A stretch of 64,000 bases of DNA from Carboxylicivirga sp964602515 (GTDB lineage Bacteria > Bacteroidota > Bacteroidia > Bacteroidales > Marinilabiliaceae), in the NCBI GenBank assembly GCA_964602515.1, contig CAZRRJ010000001.1, forward strand, positions 248,001 to 312,000, given 5' to 3'. This document shows, piece by piece, positions 9,101 to 19,253 of this stretch. The notes under the pieces are model-generated. The model saw nothing but the letters and a program-made list of their open reading frames with translations. It was not told where the DNA came from and searched no databases. The translations under genes and the position numbers were made by a program. Positions within the stretch are counted from its first letter, which is position 1. Each line of letters starts with the position of its first letter.

Positions 9101-9760
9101 ATGCATTATACAAAACATACTATAAGCTCATTTATATATCATGCAGGTATAGTACTTAAGAATGGCAGGGATGTAGACGCTATTCGTAATGCGGTTAATG
9201 AGTATGGTTATGGAGAGGTTGAAATTGACAGAGGTGATCGTTTGCTTTCTGAATTGCGGGAGGTAGCGCACCAACAGCATATTGCAAAATGTGATAAGCA
9301 TGAGAATTATGTGCGTAAGCAGGCTTTACAAGCGAAGATTCATAAATCTTATATGAAATATGTGAAACTGGCACGTATTGGATTTGCAGATGATGTAAAA
9401 GCACGTAAGGCTCTTCTTCTAGACGGTGCAAGAGGCCGTGTTTATAATTTGTGGTTATTTCAGGTTAGTGCCTTTTGTTCAATTATGCTAGATAATGATG
9501 AAGGGTATTTAAGTCTAATGGGCAAGTATGGTGTTGCAAAATATGAAATAGAATACTTAAGAACGCAGTTGACAGAATTAACTCAATTGTCGGATAAGTG
9601 TTTAGAAAGTGTTGGTGAAGTACAGAGCTTAACAGCCAAACGCCAAAAATTGATTATTCAAATGCAAAATTACATAAGTAATTTTATAAAGGTTGCCCGT
9701 ATTGCATTAGAGGCTTCGCCACAGATGTTAGAGGCACTTGGGGTAAGAGTCAAAAGCTAA
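9101..9760 (+). CDS. Unknown all-helical protein
   Basis: 219 residues; I do not recognise the family. No signal peptide or membrane segment is visible. It is predicted to be mostly helical, with a C-terminal half rich in Leu and Gln (EYLRTQLTELTQLSDKC, then TAKRQKLIIQMQNYI) that could form a bundle or coiled coil. There is one start candidate, an ATG preceded by an AT-rich leader with GGAGAT about 12 bp upstream. It stands alone between two long non-coding stretches, upstream of the adhesin operon. It may be one of the Bacteroidota-specific helical DUFs. Confidence 0.7.
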   Translation: MHYTKHTISSFIYHAGIVLKNGRDVDAIRNAVNEYGYGEVEIDRGDRLLSELREVAHQQHIAKCDKHENYVRKQALQAKIHKSYMKYVKLARIGFADDVKARKALLLDGARGRVYNLWLFQVSAFCSIMLDNDEGYLSLMGKYGVAKYEIEYLRTQLTELTQLSDKCLESVGEVQSLTAKRQKLIIQMQNYISNFIKVARIALEASPQMLEALGVRVKS

Positions 9761-9920
9761 AAAATAGAAAGGAAACAGATTAATTATACAAAAGGAATTA
9801 AAAAAATGAATAGAAAACCGATTAGGGCGTAACATCTGCTCTATAGTATCGTAGAAACCTTATTGTTTAAAGGATAAATGTTTCTGCTTATCTGATTTTC
9901 GTACGTTAAGAGTTAGTGTT

Positions 9921-9964
9921 CAGGTTGTTTAACTGTAAAAAGGGGGCCTTTACAAAATAATTTG
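9921..9964 (+). repeat. Structured leader repeat, copy 1
   Basis: Outer arms 9921-9929 (CAGGTTGTT) and 9956-9964 (AATAATTTG) pair over 9 bp if three G-U pairs are allowed. Between them is a core shared with the other two copies, with GTAAAAAGG and CCTTTAC arms around a G-rich loop. It lies upstream of the giant adhesin gene and is the most diverged copy of the three. Confidence 0.7.
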
Positions 9965-10076
9965 AATAATAGACTTTTTTGTTACGGTTTGTAAGATGAA
10001 ACGCAAATATCCCTTTGTTTTTAAGGAAAAACGTTTCTGTTATTTAATTTTATTCATGGCTTATCAATATTATTTT

Positions 10077-10117
10077 GGATTATTTAACAGTAAAAGGGGA
10101 CCTTTACAAAATAATCC
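10077..10117 (+). repeat. Structured leader repeat, copy 2
   Basis: Outer arms GGATTATTT (10077-10085) and AAATAATCC (10109-10117) pair perfectly over 9 bp. The core has GTAAAAGG and CCTTTAC arms separated by GGA, with one bulged A. The unit starts 156 bp after copy 1. The flanks also share fragments such as AAACGTTTCTG with copy 1. Confidence 0.8.
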
Positions 10118-10202
10118 GAATAATAAGTTTTGCATGACGAAATTTTAGGTACGGGCTAATTTTTATTGCTTGATTTTTTTCGTGAGTGATGAGCTAGTAT
10201 TT

Positions 10203-10244
10203 GAGTCGTTTGATCAGTAGAAGGGGACCTTTACAAAACGATTT
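10203..10244 (+). repeat. Structured leader repeat, copy 3
   Basis: Outer arms GAGTCGTTT (10203-10211) and AAACGATTT (10236-10244) pair over 9 bp with two G-U pairs. The core GTAGAAGGGGACCTTTAC is almost identical to copy 2; the A-to-G change in its left arm still pairs as G-U. It starts 126 bp after copy 2 and about 134 bp before the adhesin start codon. Confidence 0.78.
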
Positions 10245-10336
10245 AAATAGTAACTCTTTTCATCACGATAGTTCGGGACGGAATAATTTTTATTGCCAAA
10301 TAAAAGTTATGTGCGGTAGAGAACTAAGGTAAACAC

Positions 10337-13300
10337 ATGTTTATGAAGAGAGTAAAATGTTTGAAGTCGTTGTTTATTGCTTTAGGGTTGCTAATGTATT
10401 GCAACACTATTGTTGTATCGCAAAATAAAGCAGTCAGAACTGTTTTTGAACAAAGTGGTTTTAGCCGTTCCAGGCTTAAAGGCGCTACAAATGAGATTCC
10501 AAGCTTATCTGATAATTACTGCTCCAAAGATGGAAAGATAACACTTTCAGCTCCACCAAATGCAAGTGCTGATGCTATTAAATGGACCATAGTTGGTTGG
10601 GATGGGGCAACGGCTGTTGATTATTCTACTCAATGGGGTGCTATTGTAGGAACTGGTAGTACTGCTCAGTATGAACTAGACATTAATAAGATATCCAGTA
10701 ATTATTATACAAGCAATGTGGATCCGAATGTTGATGAGGCAGAAAAAATTTATATAGGTTACCAGTACTTTAAGTTACTTTTACCAATAAATGGTGCTTC
10801 TGGAACAGATTATACCTCTGTTTATCTTAAACCTACAGAATTTACACTTTCTGGAGGGGCAATCATATGTAATGGTATTTCAACCGACCTTCTTTTAAAT
10901 GATTCTGAACTTGATATAAGGTATCACCTTTTAGATAATGGCATTGATACCGGAGAGTTTCAGGATGGTGATGGTGGTGCCCTTGTATTTACTGTTACCA
11001 AAAGTGGTAAATATTCTATCCTTGCCAGAAATACACTTCATAATGTGTGTGAGACAAATATGTCTGGAGAAATTGATGTCGTTGTTCACCCACTGCCTGT
11101 ACCTGTTGTGACTAATTCTGGTCCGGTGTGTGAAGGCGAATTACTTAATTTAGATGAGACAAAAGGGGGGTTTGTTAGTTATAACTGGACCGGACCTGAT
11201 GGAAAAATGTATAGCGGTCAGAATATTACAATCAACTCAGCTCAACTAACTGATAACGGTACATTTACCTTGTCAATTGAAGATGTAAATGGTTGTACTA
11301 ATTCAGTTACCACTGATGTGATTGTTTATGATACACCAAGTGTAGTAGTGGCTAATACAGGACCTGTTTGTGTTGGAGGTGATGTTACAGTATCATCCAT
11401 AGTAACAGGTGGTAAAGCACCATTTAATTATACATGGGTTCATGTACCATCAGGTACAACATACAATACCGATGCGTTTACAATTAATAATATAAGTGCT
11501 GAAGATGCAGGAGAATACCGTTTAACACTTACTGATGATAATGCTTGTGCAGCTGTAGTGGCTTCAACTATTCTTGTGGTTAATAATATTCCGGCAGTTA
11601 CTTTGCCTCTTACGGCAACGCGTGTATGTGAAGGAGAAGCATTAACGCTTACTGCTACACCATCGGGAGGTAGTGTACCTTATAAATCTTATGCATGGTA
11701 TCGCAATGGTGTATTAATTTCAGGGCAAACTGCCGCAACACTTACAATTGATCCAACTGTAGCAGCAACGCACGGAGGGGTATATACCGTATTTGTAACA
11801 GATAATAATGACTGTGTAAGTGAAGAGTCAAATGCCAATGTAGTTACAATATTACCGGCTTTTTCACCAATAATTGATAATAACGGGCCTTTATGTGTTG
11901 GGGATAGGTTAGAATTAACACGTACCTCGGGGGCATACGCTTCTTATAGCTGGACAGGACCAAGTGGGTTTACGAGTACAAATCCAAATCCATTTATAGA
12001 TCCGGTTAGTCTTGCTGCCGCAGGTACATATACCTTAACTGTGATTGATGGTAATGGTTGTACCGGTACTGGTACAACTGATGTAATTGTTAATCCAAAT
12101 CCAACTGTAACAGCTGCAAATACAGGGCCAGTATGTTTGGGCGGTTCCGTAACTATTTCTGCAACACCTGCTAATGGTACAGCACCATATGTTTATGCGT
12201 GGACACATGATGCAACACCATTGACAGAAACAGGTGATTCTTTTACATTAGATCCAGTTACACTTGCAGATGCAGGCTTGTATGAAGTAACAGTAACGGA
12301 TAATAACACATGTTCTTCAGTAGCTGTTGGTGCAACTGCTTTAGTTGTTAATGATAATCCAACAGTTAGTGTAGCTTACAATAATCCGGCTTGTTTAAAT
12401 GCAGATCTAATTTTAACCGCTACGCCATCAGGTGGGAGTGGAACTTATAATACCTATGTGTGGACTAAAGATGCAGTTGTTATAACAGGGGAAACAGGAG
12501 CAACTTTAAACATTAACAGTGCGGCTTTAACAGATGCTGGTGAATATGGTGTTACTGTAACTGATAATAATGGATGTTCAAGTGCTGAAGGAGTAGTTAC
12601 TGTTGTTATTAATACACCACCAATTGCTACTGCAACCAATAATGGACCTGTTTGTGTTGGTGAGCCATTGCAATTAACGGGTGGAGCTAATGGTATGTTA
12701 ACATATACATGGACAGGACCAAACGGCTTTACAGATGGAACACAAAGTCCTGTTATTAATTCAAATGCCACAGCAGCTATGGCTGGAACCTATCAACTGG
12801 AAGTGTATGATGGTACATGTCGTGCTACGGCAACTACTGATGTTGAAGTTAATGTAGTAAATGCTATACTAACACATACACCTGCTAATTTTACAGTCTG
12901 CGAAAATACCTTGTTAAACTTTTCTGCAATAGGGCAGGATGGTTCAGGGGATTATTTATTTGAATTTTTTGTTAACGGTATAAGTCAGGGGGCTGCATCA
13001 ACAACCAATACTATAGGTTTAACTATTACTGCAAATGTTATTGTAGAAGTAGAAGTTAGTGATAATATAAACGGGTGTACTGATCGGGCATCAACAAATA
13101 TAACAATGATCGCTAACCCTACAGTAACAATGATCAGTCCTAAAGATGGTGACGCTTTTTGTGAGGGTGAACCGATTACGTTTTTTGCTACTCCGGGTTA
13201 TGATAATTATGAATTTTTTGCAGGCCCTGTAGCATCACCCACTTTATTGTATGCCGGGCCAAATGATTCGTACACTCATGTAGCAGGATTTAATACAGAT

Positions 13301-16300
13301 ACAGAATTTGCTGTCAGAGCAACAAATGTTTCTGGTTGTCAGGCACTGTCATCAATTATTAATGTTGTTATTAATTCCAGGCCAATTCCGAATATTAAAG
13401 GAGAGTTAACAGTGTGTTCGGACACAAAAGAAGTATATGAATCCAATACGCTTGGTCTTGGGAAAGGTGCTTATACATGGATTGTTAATGGTGGTACACC
13501 AACTGGTGCTCTTGATGAGGAAACTGTAGAAATAGTTTGGGATGGTTCGGCACCTCATTCTGTCTCGCTTAATTATATTAACTCCGAAGGTTGCACTGCA
13601 CTTAACCCAACTGTAGAAACGATTACTGTTAATACCGTAACGGCAGGTCTAAGTGCCGACAAAACAGTTATTTGTAGTGATGAAGATATAACATTTACTG
13701 CTACAGGTGGAGATACTTACGCGTTTTATGTTGATTTGGCATTAGTACAGGGACCTGATCCTTCAGATACTTATATTGCTTCTGGATTGGCTTCTGGACA
13801 AGTTGTTACTGTTAGGGCTATTGATGCGGTTAATTGTGAAGATACACATGCAGGTATTACCATTACTGTTAATACTACACCAAATCCTGTAATTACAGCG
13901 GGACCAGATGTTGTCTGTATTGGTGAAACGGCTACATATGTTACAGAAGGCGGTTACCTTAATTATACATGGACAGTTGTTGGGGGTACCATTACCAGTG
14001 ATCCGACATTAAGCTCAATAGATGTACTTTGGAATGTTGATGGAGCAGGTTCTGTTAGCGTTAGTTATGAGAGTGCTGGTGGTGGTTGTGTAGGGGCAGT
14101 GTTTACACTTCCTGTAACGGTAAATACACTTCCGGCAGGTACAGATCTTACCGCAATGCCAAGTAATAATGTTATTAAGGGGACGGATATAACCTTTACA
14201 GCCATAGGTGGTGATGAATATGCTTTTTATAAAATTGATGGTGGTGGTGTAAGTACTGAACTTCAGGCAAGAAGTACAACTGATTATATAGTTGTAAGTA
14301 CCGAAGTACCAAGTGCTAATCCTGTTTTAGTACATGGTGATATCGTTCGTGTTATCATATATAATGCAGCAGGCTGTAGTGTATTTCATGAAATAAGAGT
14401 TGGTGTCTATGATGGCATTACACAGTTTGATGTAATAGCATCTGAGCCAGGACATTGCTTTGGTGAAAATATTACTTCAATAAGTTTATCCGGTTTTCAG
14501 CCAGATATTACTTATGAGCTTTTTAAAATTGGAACACCTGATGTTTCGTTAGGGAAAATATTGGCATCAGGAGGCGTTACTACTGTTAAATGGGGTAATG
14601 TAGTTGGAGAAAATCCTGCAGCAGAGTTTAAAGTGATTGCATATTACGATGGAACACCTCCGACACCCCCGGTGGAAATGAATAATACTGTTTTTATAGA
14701 AGAGTATGCTGATTTGAATGTATTTAACATGTCACCAACGACAGCTATTGATGGTCCGGGTGCTTGTGGTACAACTACAGAAATAACACTTGATGGATCA
14801 GAAACAGACGTAGATTATTTATTGTTAAACGGTGCTACTATTGTAGCCATAGAGGTTGGAACAAATGCACCTCTTAACTTTGGAGCTCCAACAGGAGTTG
14901 GGATCTATACTATAAAAGCTGTTCATGGAATTACAGGTTGTGAGAAACTAATGAATGGTGAGTGGCTTGTTGAGGGGGATCCCGCTATTGATACTGATTT
15001 TACCATTCAGGCAACTAAAGACGGTAAATATTGTGATGATGGTACAGATGCAGTAACAATTTCTTTATCAAGTTCACAACTTGGTTACGATTACGAACTA
15101 TACTTTAATAATGTACCAATTGTACCAACAGCAGTTAAGCTTGCAGGTACAGGTGCTGCACTAGACTTTGGAACATATACAACTGAGGGTAATTATTCAG
15201 TTGTACTTGAAAATGGTGGGTGTACTTACTATATGACGGGTAGTGTTAGCATTGAAAAAGTTGCAATGCCTTCGACCTTCAATCTGGTAGCAGATGATAA
15301 TGGTCATTATTGTGCTAATGATGTTGATGGAGTTGAACTTTCTATAAATATTAGCGAACCGGATATTGAGTATCAGTTACTTTTGGATGGTAACCCTGTT
15401 GGTTCTCCAATAAGTAGTACAGTATCATTTGGTAACCATACGCAAGAAGGAACTTATACTGTTGTTGCAAGCACAAGTGTACCTTCGTTATGTACTGTAA
15501 CATCTAATTCTGTTGATGTTGTAATGGATCCTGTGCCAGTAGTACTTCAGTTTGACGGTGAAGATGATTTTTGTGAAGGAGGTGGTTCAGCACTATTGTA
15601 TATAAATAACCCGGAAGCTGATGTTACATACGGGTTGATGTTTAACGATGGTACGGGTTATGTGCCTACGGGTGACAATGGTACAGTAAACGGATCACAA
15701 ATTGAGTGGAGTGTTTCTGCTGAAGGAAGTTATAAAGTGCAGGCAGTAAAAAATAATACAGATACCAATTGTGGTCTGGTGGAAATGCAGGGTGAAAAGA
15801 TTATTACCGAAATTAGTTTACCTATCGATAAAGTAGTAGATGTAATTGCTCCAGCTGATCCGGCTTCTTGTGATGGTACAATAATAAAAGTATTAGCTCC
15901 TGAAGCAATAATGGAATATTCAGTGGTAAGCAATATTACAAATGCAGTAGTACCGGGTTATACAAAATTGGGTAACGATGTAAATGGAGATGGAGATATC
16001 GAATTTGATCCTATCACAGATAACGGAGGTCTTTATCGTGTTGAAGCAACCAATATAAAATGTACAATAGTACTTACTTTAGGTACCGGATCAGTACCTG
16101 ATGTTACTAATATTAGTATTTCCAGCCCTAGTGCTGTGGCCAAGAAGCAATTAGTTGATCCTGGCTCTGTCTGTGAAGGTGATGGAGCTGTAGATATCGT
16201 ATTGTTGGATAGTGATTTGGGTACCAATTACGATTTGTACCGTGAAATATCTGGTGGTGCTGATGTATACATTGAAACAATACCAGGTGATGGTGGTGAT

Positions 16301-18259
16301 ATCATATTTACAGGCATATTAAATGAAGGTACTTACTATGTAATTGGTTACAAGGATCCGGTATATGATTCTACCAATACTTGTAATAGTGAAATGTTGA
16401 ATCGGATAACAGTCGTATTTAATCCGCTCCCAACATCTTATCGTCTTATAGGTTCAGGCCTGATGTGTGATGATGGTACTACTATCACGGATGCTACAGT
16501 TGGGTTGGAAGGCTCTCAGGCAGATCATAAATACCGTCTTATTCTTAAAGATTTCGTTAATGGAGACAGACAGGTAGCTGAAAAAACAGGTGATGGCAAT
16601 GCTATTAAATTTGATGTGAATGAAATAGGAACATATTACGTATATGCTATATCGCAGTTTGGTTGTACATCATTAATGGAAGGTGAAATAGAAGTAACTG
16701 TTGTAAGCGGTGTTAAGCATCAGGATTTACAGGCTGGTGATTTCACTTACTGTAGCAATGACCCTCTTGGAGGTTATATGTTAACCCTTGTTGACCAAGA
16801 ATATGGTGTGGTATATACTGTTCTTGATGAATCAGGTAGTGTTGTACACCAGGTAACCGGAGGGCGTGCAGGAGCAAGCCTTGAGCTTGGACTGGTAAGC
16901 AGTGGTACATACAGCATTCTTGGTTCGTATGATGATAATGGAGCTTGTGAAGTTACCTTGCATACTAATGTTGCTGTAAAAACAGAGCCGGAGAAACCAT
17001 CATTACAAAATTATAACCTTATGTATTGCTTTAGCGATGAAGGAGCAACAATTAACTTAACAACTACAGAGGCTGGTATAGATTATTATATTGTTGACAG
17101 AATTACCAATAATAGAATCAGCTGGTTAACAGGTACAGGGAATGCAGAAGAATTTACTGAAAAAGTGGGTGAAGGAACGTACTATGTTATTGCTAAATCA
17201 TTTGCTACAGGTTGCGAAAGTGAAAGTGATGACGTAGCAATTGTAAGATATGCCGAACTACAACTGTTTAATATGATGGTTGGTAATATAGTAGTTAATG
17301 ATGGTGAAACAATTGTTGGAGCTGTTAACGTTGACGCACTTGGTTTAAATAATTCGACCAGTGGAGTAACATACACATTATTGAAAGATGAGTTCTTATT
17401 TACTCCTACAGTTGAATTGCCAGGAACAGGTGATATGCTTGATTTTGGAGTACAAACAGATGGTGGTATTTATAGCATTATTGCAGAGGAAAATGGTTGT
17501 ACAAGGTTAATGAGTGGTTTAGTACAGCTGGAAGTGAAGCCACTTGTTGCCAATGATACATTAATTGCAGTACCTAAAGGAACTAATGAGCAAACTGTTG
17601 TAGTTCATGAAAATGATGATCTGGAAAGTACAGTCTTAGACTTGCTGGGACATAACATTCGCTTTAGTATCGTTGATCCTGAGGTTAATCCTAACCCTGA
17701 TCCTAATGCTGCGGATTTTACACCCTTTAATGTTCTCGAAACAGGAGCAGGAAATAAAGTAGCTTTAGATCCAAATACAGGTACTTTATTAATGGTAAAA
17801 CGACCAAGTTATTATGGACGTGATTCAGTAACTTATTTAATCTATAACACAGAGCATACACATCGTTATGATATTGCAACAGTTTATTACTTTATTGGTA
17901 ACGCTGATGTTGATGAAGAAAACAACCTGTTAATACCAAATGCTTTTTCACCCAATGGAGATGAAATTAATGACTTATTTGTAATAAGCGGAAGTTATGG
18001 TGAAGGAGAAGAGTCTGTTTCTGAATCTAAACTGGAAATATTTAACAGATGGGGTACTGTCATTTATCGCTCAAAAGGTAATAAGTACGGATCTGATGAA
18101 AACTGGTGGGATGGTACCTCAAATGCTGCAGCAATGGTATCATTAGGAGACAAGTTGCCAAGTGGAACTTACTTTTATGTGTATAGTATCACAATTAATG
18201 ATAGGGAATTGGGTACGATTACAAAAGAGTTTACTGGTTTTATCGAATTAAGAAGATAA
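10337..18259 (+). CDS. Giant secreted adhesin-like protein with Ig/PKD-like repeats and T9SS type B sorting domain
   Basis: 2640 residues. A signal peptide covers about residues 1-31 (hydrophobic segment ending VVSQNKA). Many tandem Ig/PKD-like modules of about 85-100 residues follow in the first half; they share the pattern PVCVGG...TATPSGG...YAWT...DAGxYxVTVTDNNxC, with one Cys pair per module. The second half holds more diverged beta modules. The last about 95 residues (from NAFSPNGDEINDLF through FNRWGTVIY to a Lys/Arg-rich FTGFIELRR end) form the gliding-motility-associated C-terminal domain, a type B T9SS sorting signal. The protein should be exported by Sec and then T9SS to the surface or medium, probably as an adhesin or structural filament. 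The PorP/SprF gene directly downstream is the usual partner. A second in-frame ATG lies at 10343. Confidence 0.92.
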   Translation: MFMKRVKCLKSLFIALGLLMYCNTIVVSQNKAVRTVFEQSGFSRSRLKGATNEIPSLSDNYCSKDGKITLSAPPNASADAIKWTIVGWDGATAVDYSTQWGAIVGTGSTAQYELDINKISSNYYTSNVDPNVDEAEKIYIGYQYFKLLLPINGASGTDYTSVYLKPTEFTLSGGAIICNGISTDLLLNDSELDIRYHLLDNGIDTGEFQDGDGGALVFTVTKSGKYSILARNTLHNVCETNMSGEIDVVVHPLPVPVVTNSGPVCEGELLNLDETKGGFVSYNWTGPDGKMYSGQNITINSAQLTDNGTFTLSIEDVNGCTNSVTTDVIVYDTPSVVVANTGPVCVGGDVTVSSIVTGGKAPFNYTWVHVPSGTTYNTDAFTINNISAEDAGEYRLTLTDDNACAAVVASTILVVNNIPAVTLPLTATRVCEGEALTLTATPSGGSVPYKSYAWYRNGVLISGQTAATLTIDPTVAATHGGVYTVFVTDNNDCVSEESNANVVTILPAFSPIIDNNGPLCVGDRLELTRTSGAYASYSWTGPSGFTSTNPNPFIDPVSLAAAGTYTLTVIDGNGCTGTGTTDVIVNPNPTVTAANTGPVCLGGSVTISATPANGTAPYVYAWTHDATPLTETGDSFTLDPVTLADAGLYEVTVTDNNTCSSVAVGATALVVNDNPTVSVAYNNPACLNADLILTATPSGGSGTYNTYVWTKDAVVITGETGATLNINSAALTDAGEYGVTVTDNNGCSSAEGVVTVVINTPPIATATNNGPVCVGEPLQLTGGANGMLTYTWTGPNGFTDGTQSPVINSNATAAMAGTYQLEVYDGTCRATATTDVEVNVVNAILTHTPANFTVCENTLLNFSAIGQDGSGDYLFEFFVNGISQGAASTTNTIGLTITANVIVEVEVSDNINGCTDRASTNITMIANPTVTMISPKDGDAFCEGEPITFFATPGYDNYEFFAGPVASPTLLYAGPNDSYTHVAGFNTDTEFAVRATNVSGCQALSSIINVVINSRPIPNIKGELTVCSDTKEVYESNTLGLGKGAYTWIVNGGTPTGALDEETVEIVWDGSAPHSVSLNYINSEGCTALNPTVETITVNTVTAGLSADKTVICSDEDITFTATGGDTYAFYVDLALVQGPDPSDTYIASGLASGQVVTVRAIDAVNCEDTHAGITITVNTTPNPVITAGPDVVCIGETATYVTEGGYLNYTWTVVGGTITSDPTLSSIDVLWNVDGAGSVSVSYESAGGGCVGAVFTLPVTVNTLPAGTDLTAMPSNNVIKGTDITFTAIGGDEYAFYKIDGGGVSTELQARSTTDYIVVSTEVPSANPVLVHGDIVRVIIYNAAGCSVFHEIRVGVYDGITQFDVIASEPGHCFGENITSISLSGFQPDITYELFKIGTPDVSLGKILASGGVTTVKWGNVVGENPAAEFKVIAYYDGTPPTPPVEMNNTVFIEEYADLNVFNMSPTTAIDGPGACGTTTEITLDGSETDVDYLLLNGATIVAIEVGTNAPLNFGAPTGVGIYTIKAVHGITGCEKLMNGEWLVEGDPAIDTDFTIQATKDGKYCDDGTDAVTISLSSSQLGYDYELYFNNVPIVPTAVKLAGTGAALDFGTYTTEGNYSVVLENGGCTYYMTGSVSIEKVAMPSTFNLVADDNGHYCANDVDGVELSINISEPDIEYQLLLDGNPVGSPISSTVSFGNHTQEGTYTVVASTSVPSLCTVTSNSVDVVMDPVPVVLQFDGEDDFCEGGGSALLYINNPEADVTYGLMFNDGTGYVPTGDNGTVNGSQIEWSVSAEGSYKVQAVKNNTDTNCGLVEMQGEKIITEISLPIDKVVDVIAPADPASCDGTIIKVLAPEAIMEYSVVSNITNAVVPGYTKLGNDVNGDGDIEFDPITDNGGLYRVEATNIKCTIVLTLGTGSVPDVTNISISSPSAVAKKQLVDPGSVCEGDGAVDIVLLDSDLGTNYDLYREISGGADVYIETIPGDGGDIIFTGILNEGTYYVIGYKDPVYDSTNTCNSEMLNRITVVFNPLPTSYRLIGSGLMCDDGTTITDATVGLEGSQADHKYRLILKDFVNGDRQVAEKTGDGNAIKFDVNEIGTYYVYAISQFGCTSLMEGEIEVTVVSGVKHQDLQAGDFTYCSNDPLGGYMLTLVDQEYGVVYTVLDESGSVVHQVTGGRAGASLELGLVSSGTYSILGSYDDNGACEVTLHTNVAVKTEPEKPSLQNYNLMYCFSDEGATINLTTTEAGIDYYIVDRITNNRISWLTGTGNAEEFTEKVGEGTYYVIAKSFATGCESESDDVAIVRYAELQLFNMMVGNIVVNDGETIVGAVNVDALGLNNSTSGVTYTLLKDEFLFTPTVELPGTGDMLDFGVQTDGGIYSIIAEENGCTRLMSGLVQLEVKPLVANDTLIAVPKGTNEQTVVVHENDDLESTVLDLLGHNIRFSIVDPEVNPNPDPNAADFTPFNVLETGAGNKVALDPNTGTLLMVKRPSYYGRDSVTYLIYNTEHTHRYDIATVYYFIGNADVDEENNLLIPNAFSPNGDEINDLFVISGSYGEGEESVSESKLEIFNRWGTVIYRSKGNKYGSDENWWDGTSNAAAMVSLGDKLPSGTYFYVYSITINDRELGTITKEFTGFIELRR

Positions 18260-18272
18260 AAGATATTTTGCT

Positions 18273-19205
18273 ATGAGAAAGCTAATACCTACAATATTAT
18301 TACTGTTATTGGTTGCTGTAGTAAGTGCACAAGATCAGGCGCAGTATAATCACTACATATCTAACCAAGGTGTGCTTAATCCGGCATATAATGGTACTAG
18401 AGATGTTATCAGTGGTTTGGTTATTCACCGAAGCCAATGGGTGGGAATGGATAATGCGCCAATGAATCAGGCTATAAATGTACATGGACCTATTGAAGAC
18501 ACTAATCTTGGTGTTGGTGTTGTACTTGAAAATGACAGGTTAGGTTTTTCAAACAATTTTAACTTTATGGGAGCAGGTTCTTATAAGTTAAAAATGGGCA
18601 GAGGGGAGTTCTTATCGCTTGGTTTACAGCTTGGTCTTACATCTAATGTATATGATGGAACAAAAGCAATAACCGGTTCATATGGAGACCCTATGTTTCA
18701 AAGAAAAGAGTCTATATTAGGATTTAACTTTGGGGTAGGAGCATACTATTATAACGATCAGTATTTTGCAGGCTTTTCAGTGCCTCGCTTCTTTAGTCCA
18801 TCCTTTGATCAGACCGGAGATGATGAAGGTGCATTTAAGAATACTGTAAATTTTGAAGGCTTACACTCTTATTGGTACGGTGGATATATTTTTGACTGGG
18901 GTGATGTAAAAGTAAAACCCTCAGCATTAATACGTACAGTTGTTGGAGCACCACTAACATTTGATGTGTCGTGTAACGTATTGCTTAATGAGCGAATTTG
19001 GGTTGGAGCATCGTACAGGAGTATTTCAGAAGTAGTACTTTTAACCGAGTTTATCATAAATCGTCAATGGACAGTTCGTTATTCATTTGATTATTCTTTG
19101 TCAACTTTAGGTAAATATGGAAACTTAGGATCACATGAAATTGGATTGCAATTTGATTTTTCGTTTAATAAGCGTGCAGGAATGCGATCAATTAGGTATT
19201 TTTAA
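18273..19205 (+). CDS. PorP/SprF-family outer membrane protein
   Basis: 310 residues. A signal peptide ends near VVSAQDQ, followed by the family hallmark YNHYISNQGVLNPAYNGTRD and HRSQWVGMDNAPMNQ. The rest alternates like an outer-membrane beta barrel and ends in an aromatic residue (IRYF). PorP/SprF proteins pair with large T9SS type B CTD substrates and help attach or secrete them. It follows the adhesin gene after 13 bp, consistent with a dedicated partner. Confidence 0.92.
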   Translation: MRKLIPTILLLLLVAVVSAQDQAQYNHYISNQGVLNPAYNGTRDVISGLVIHRSQWVGMDNAPMNQAINVHGPIEDTNLGVGVVLENDRLGFSNNFNFMGAGSYKLKMGRGEFLSLGLQLGLTSNVYDGTKAITGSYGDPMFQRKESILGFNFGVGAYYYNDQYFAGFSVPRFFSPSFDQTGDDEGAFKNTVNFEGLHSYWYGGYIFDWGDVKVKPSALIRTVVGAPLTFDVSCNVLLNERIWVGASYRSISEVVLLTEFIINRQWTVRYSFDYSLSTLGKYGNLGSHEIGLQFDFSFNKRAGMRSIRYF

Positions 19206-19253
19206 GCAATTTCTTAATTATCAACCGGATTTTTGAATTAAATATTTCAACTC

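Noticed and set aside
9921..10244. Repeats read as a CRISPR array or integron attC sites
   Set aside because: Only three copies, unequal spacing (126-156 bp), differing arms, no cas genes and no RYYYAAC/GTTRRRY pair.
12454..12771. Open frames antisense to the giant adhesin gene
   Set aside because: Shadows produced by the Thr/Ala/Gly-rich repeat coding sequence.
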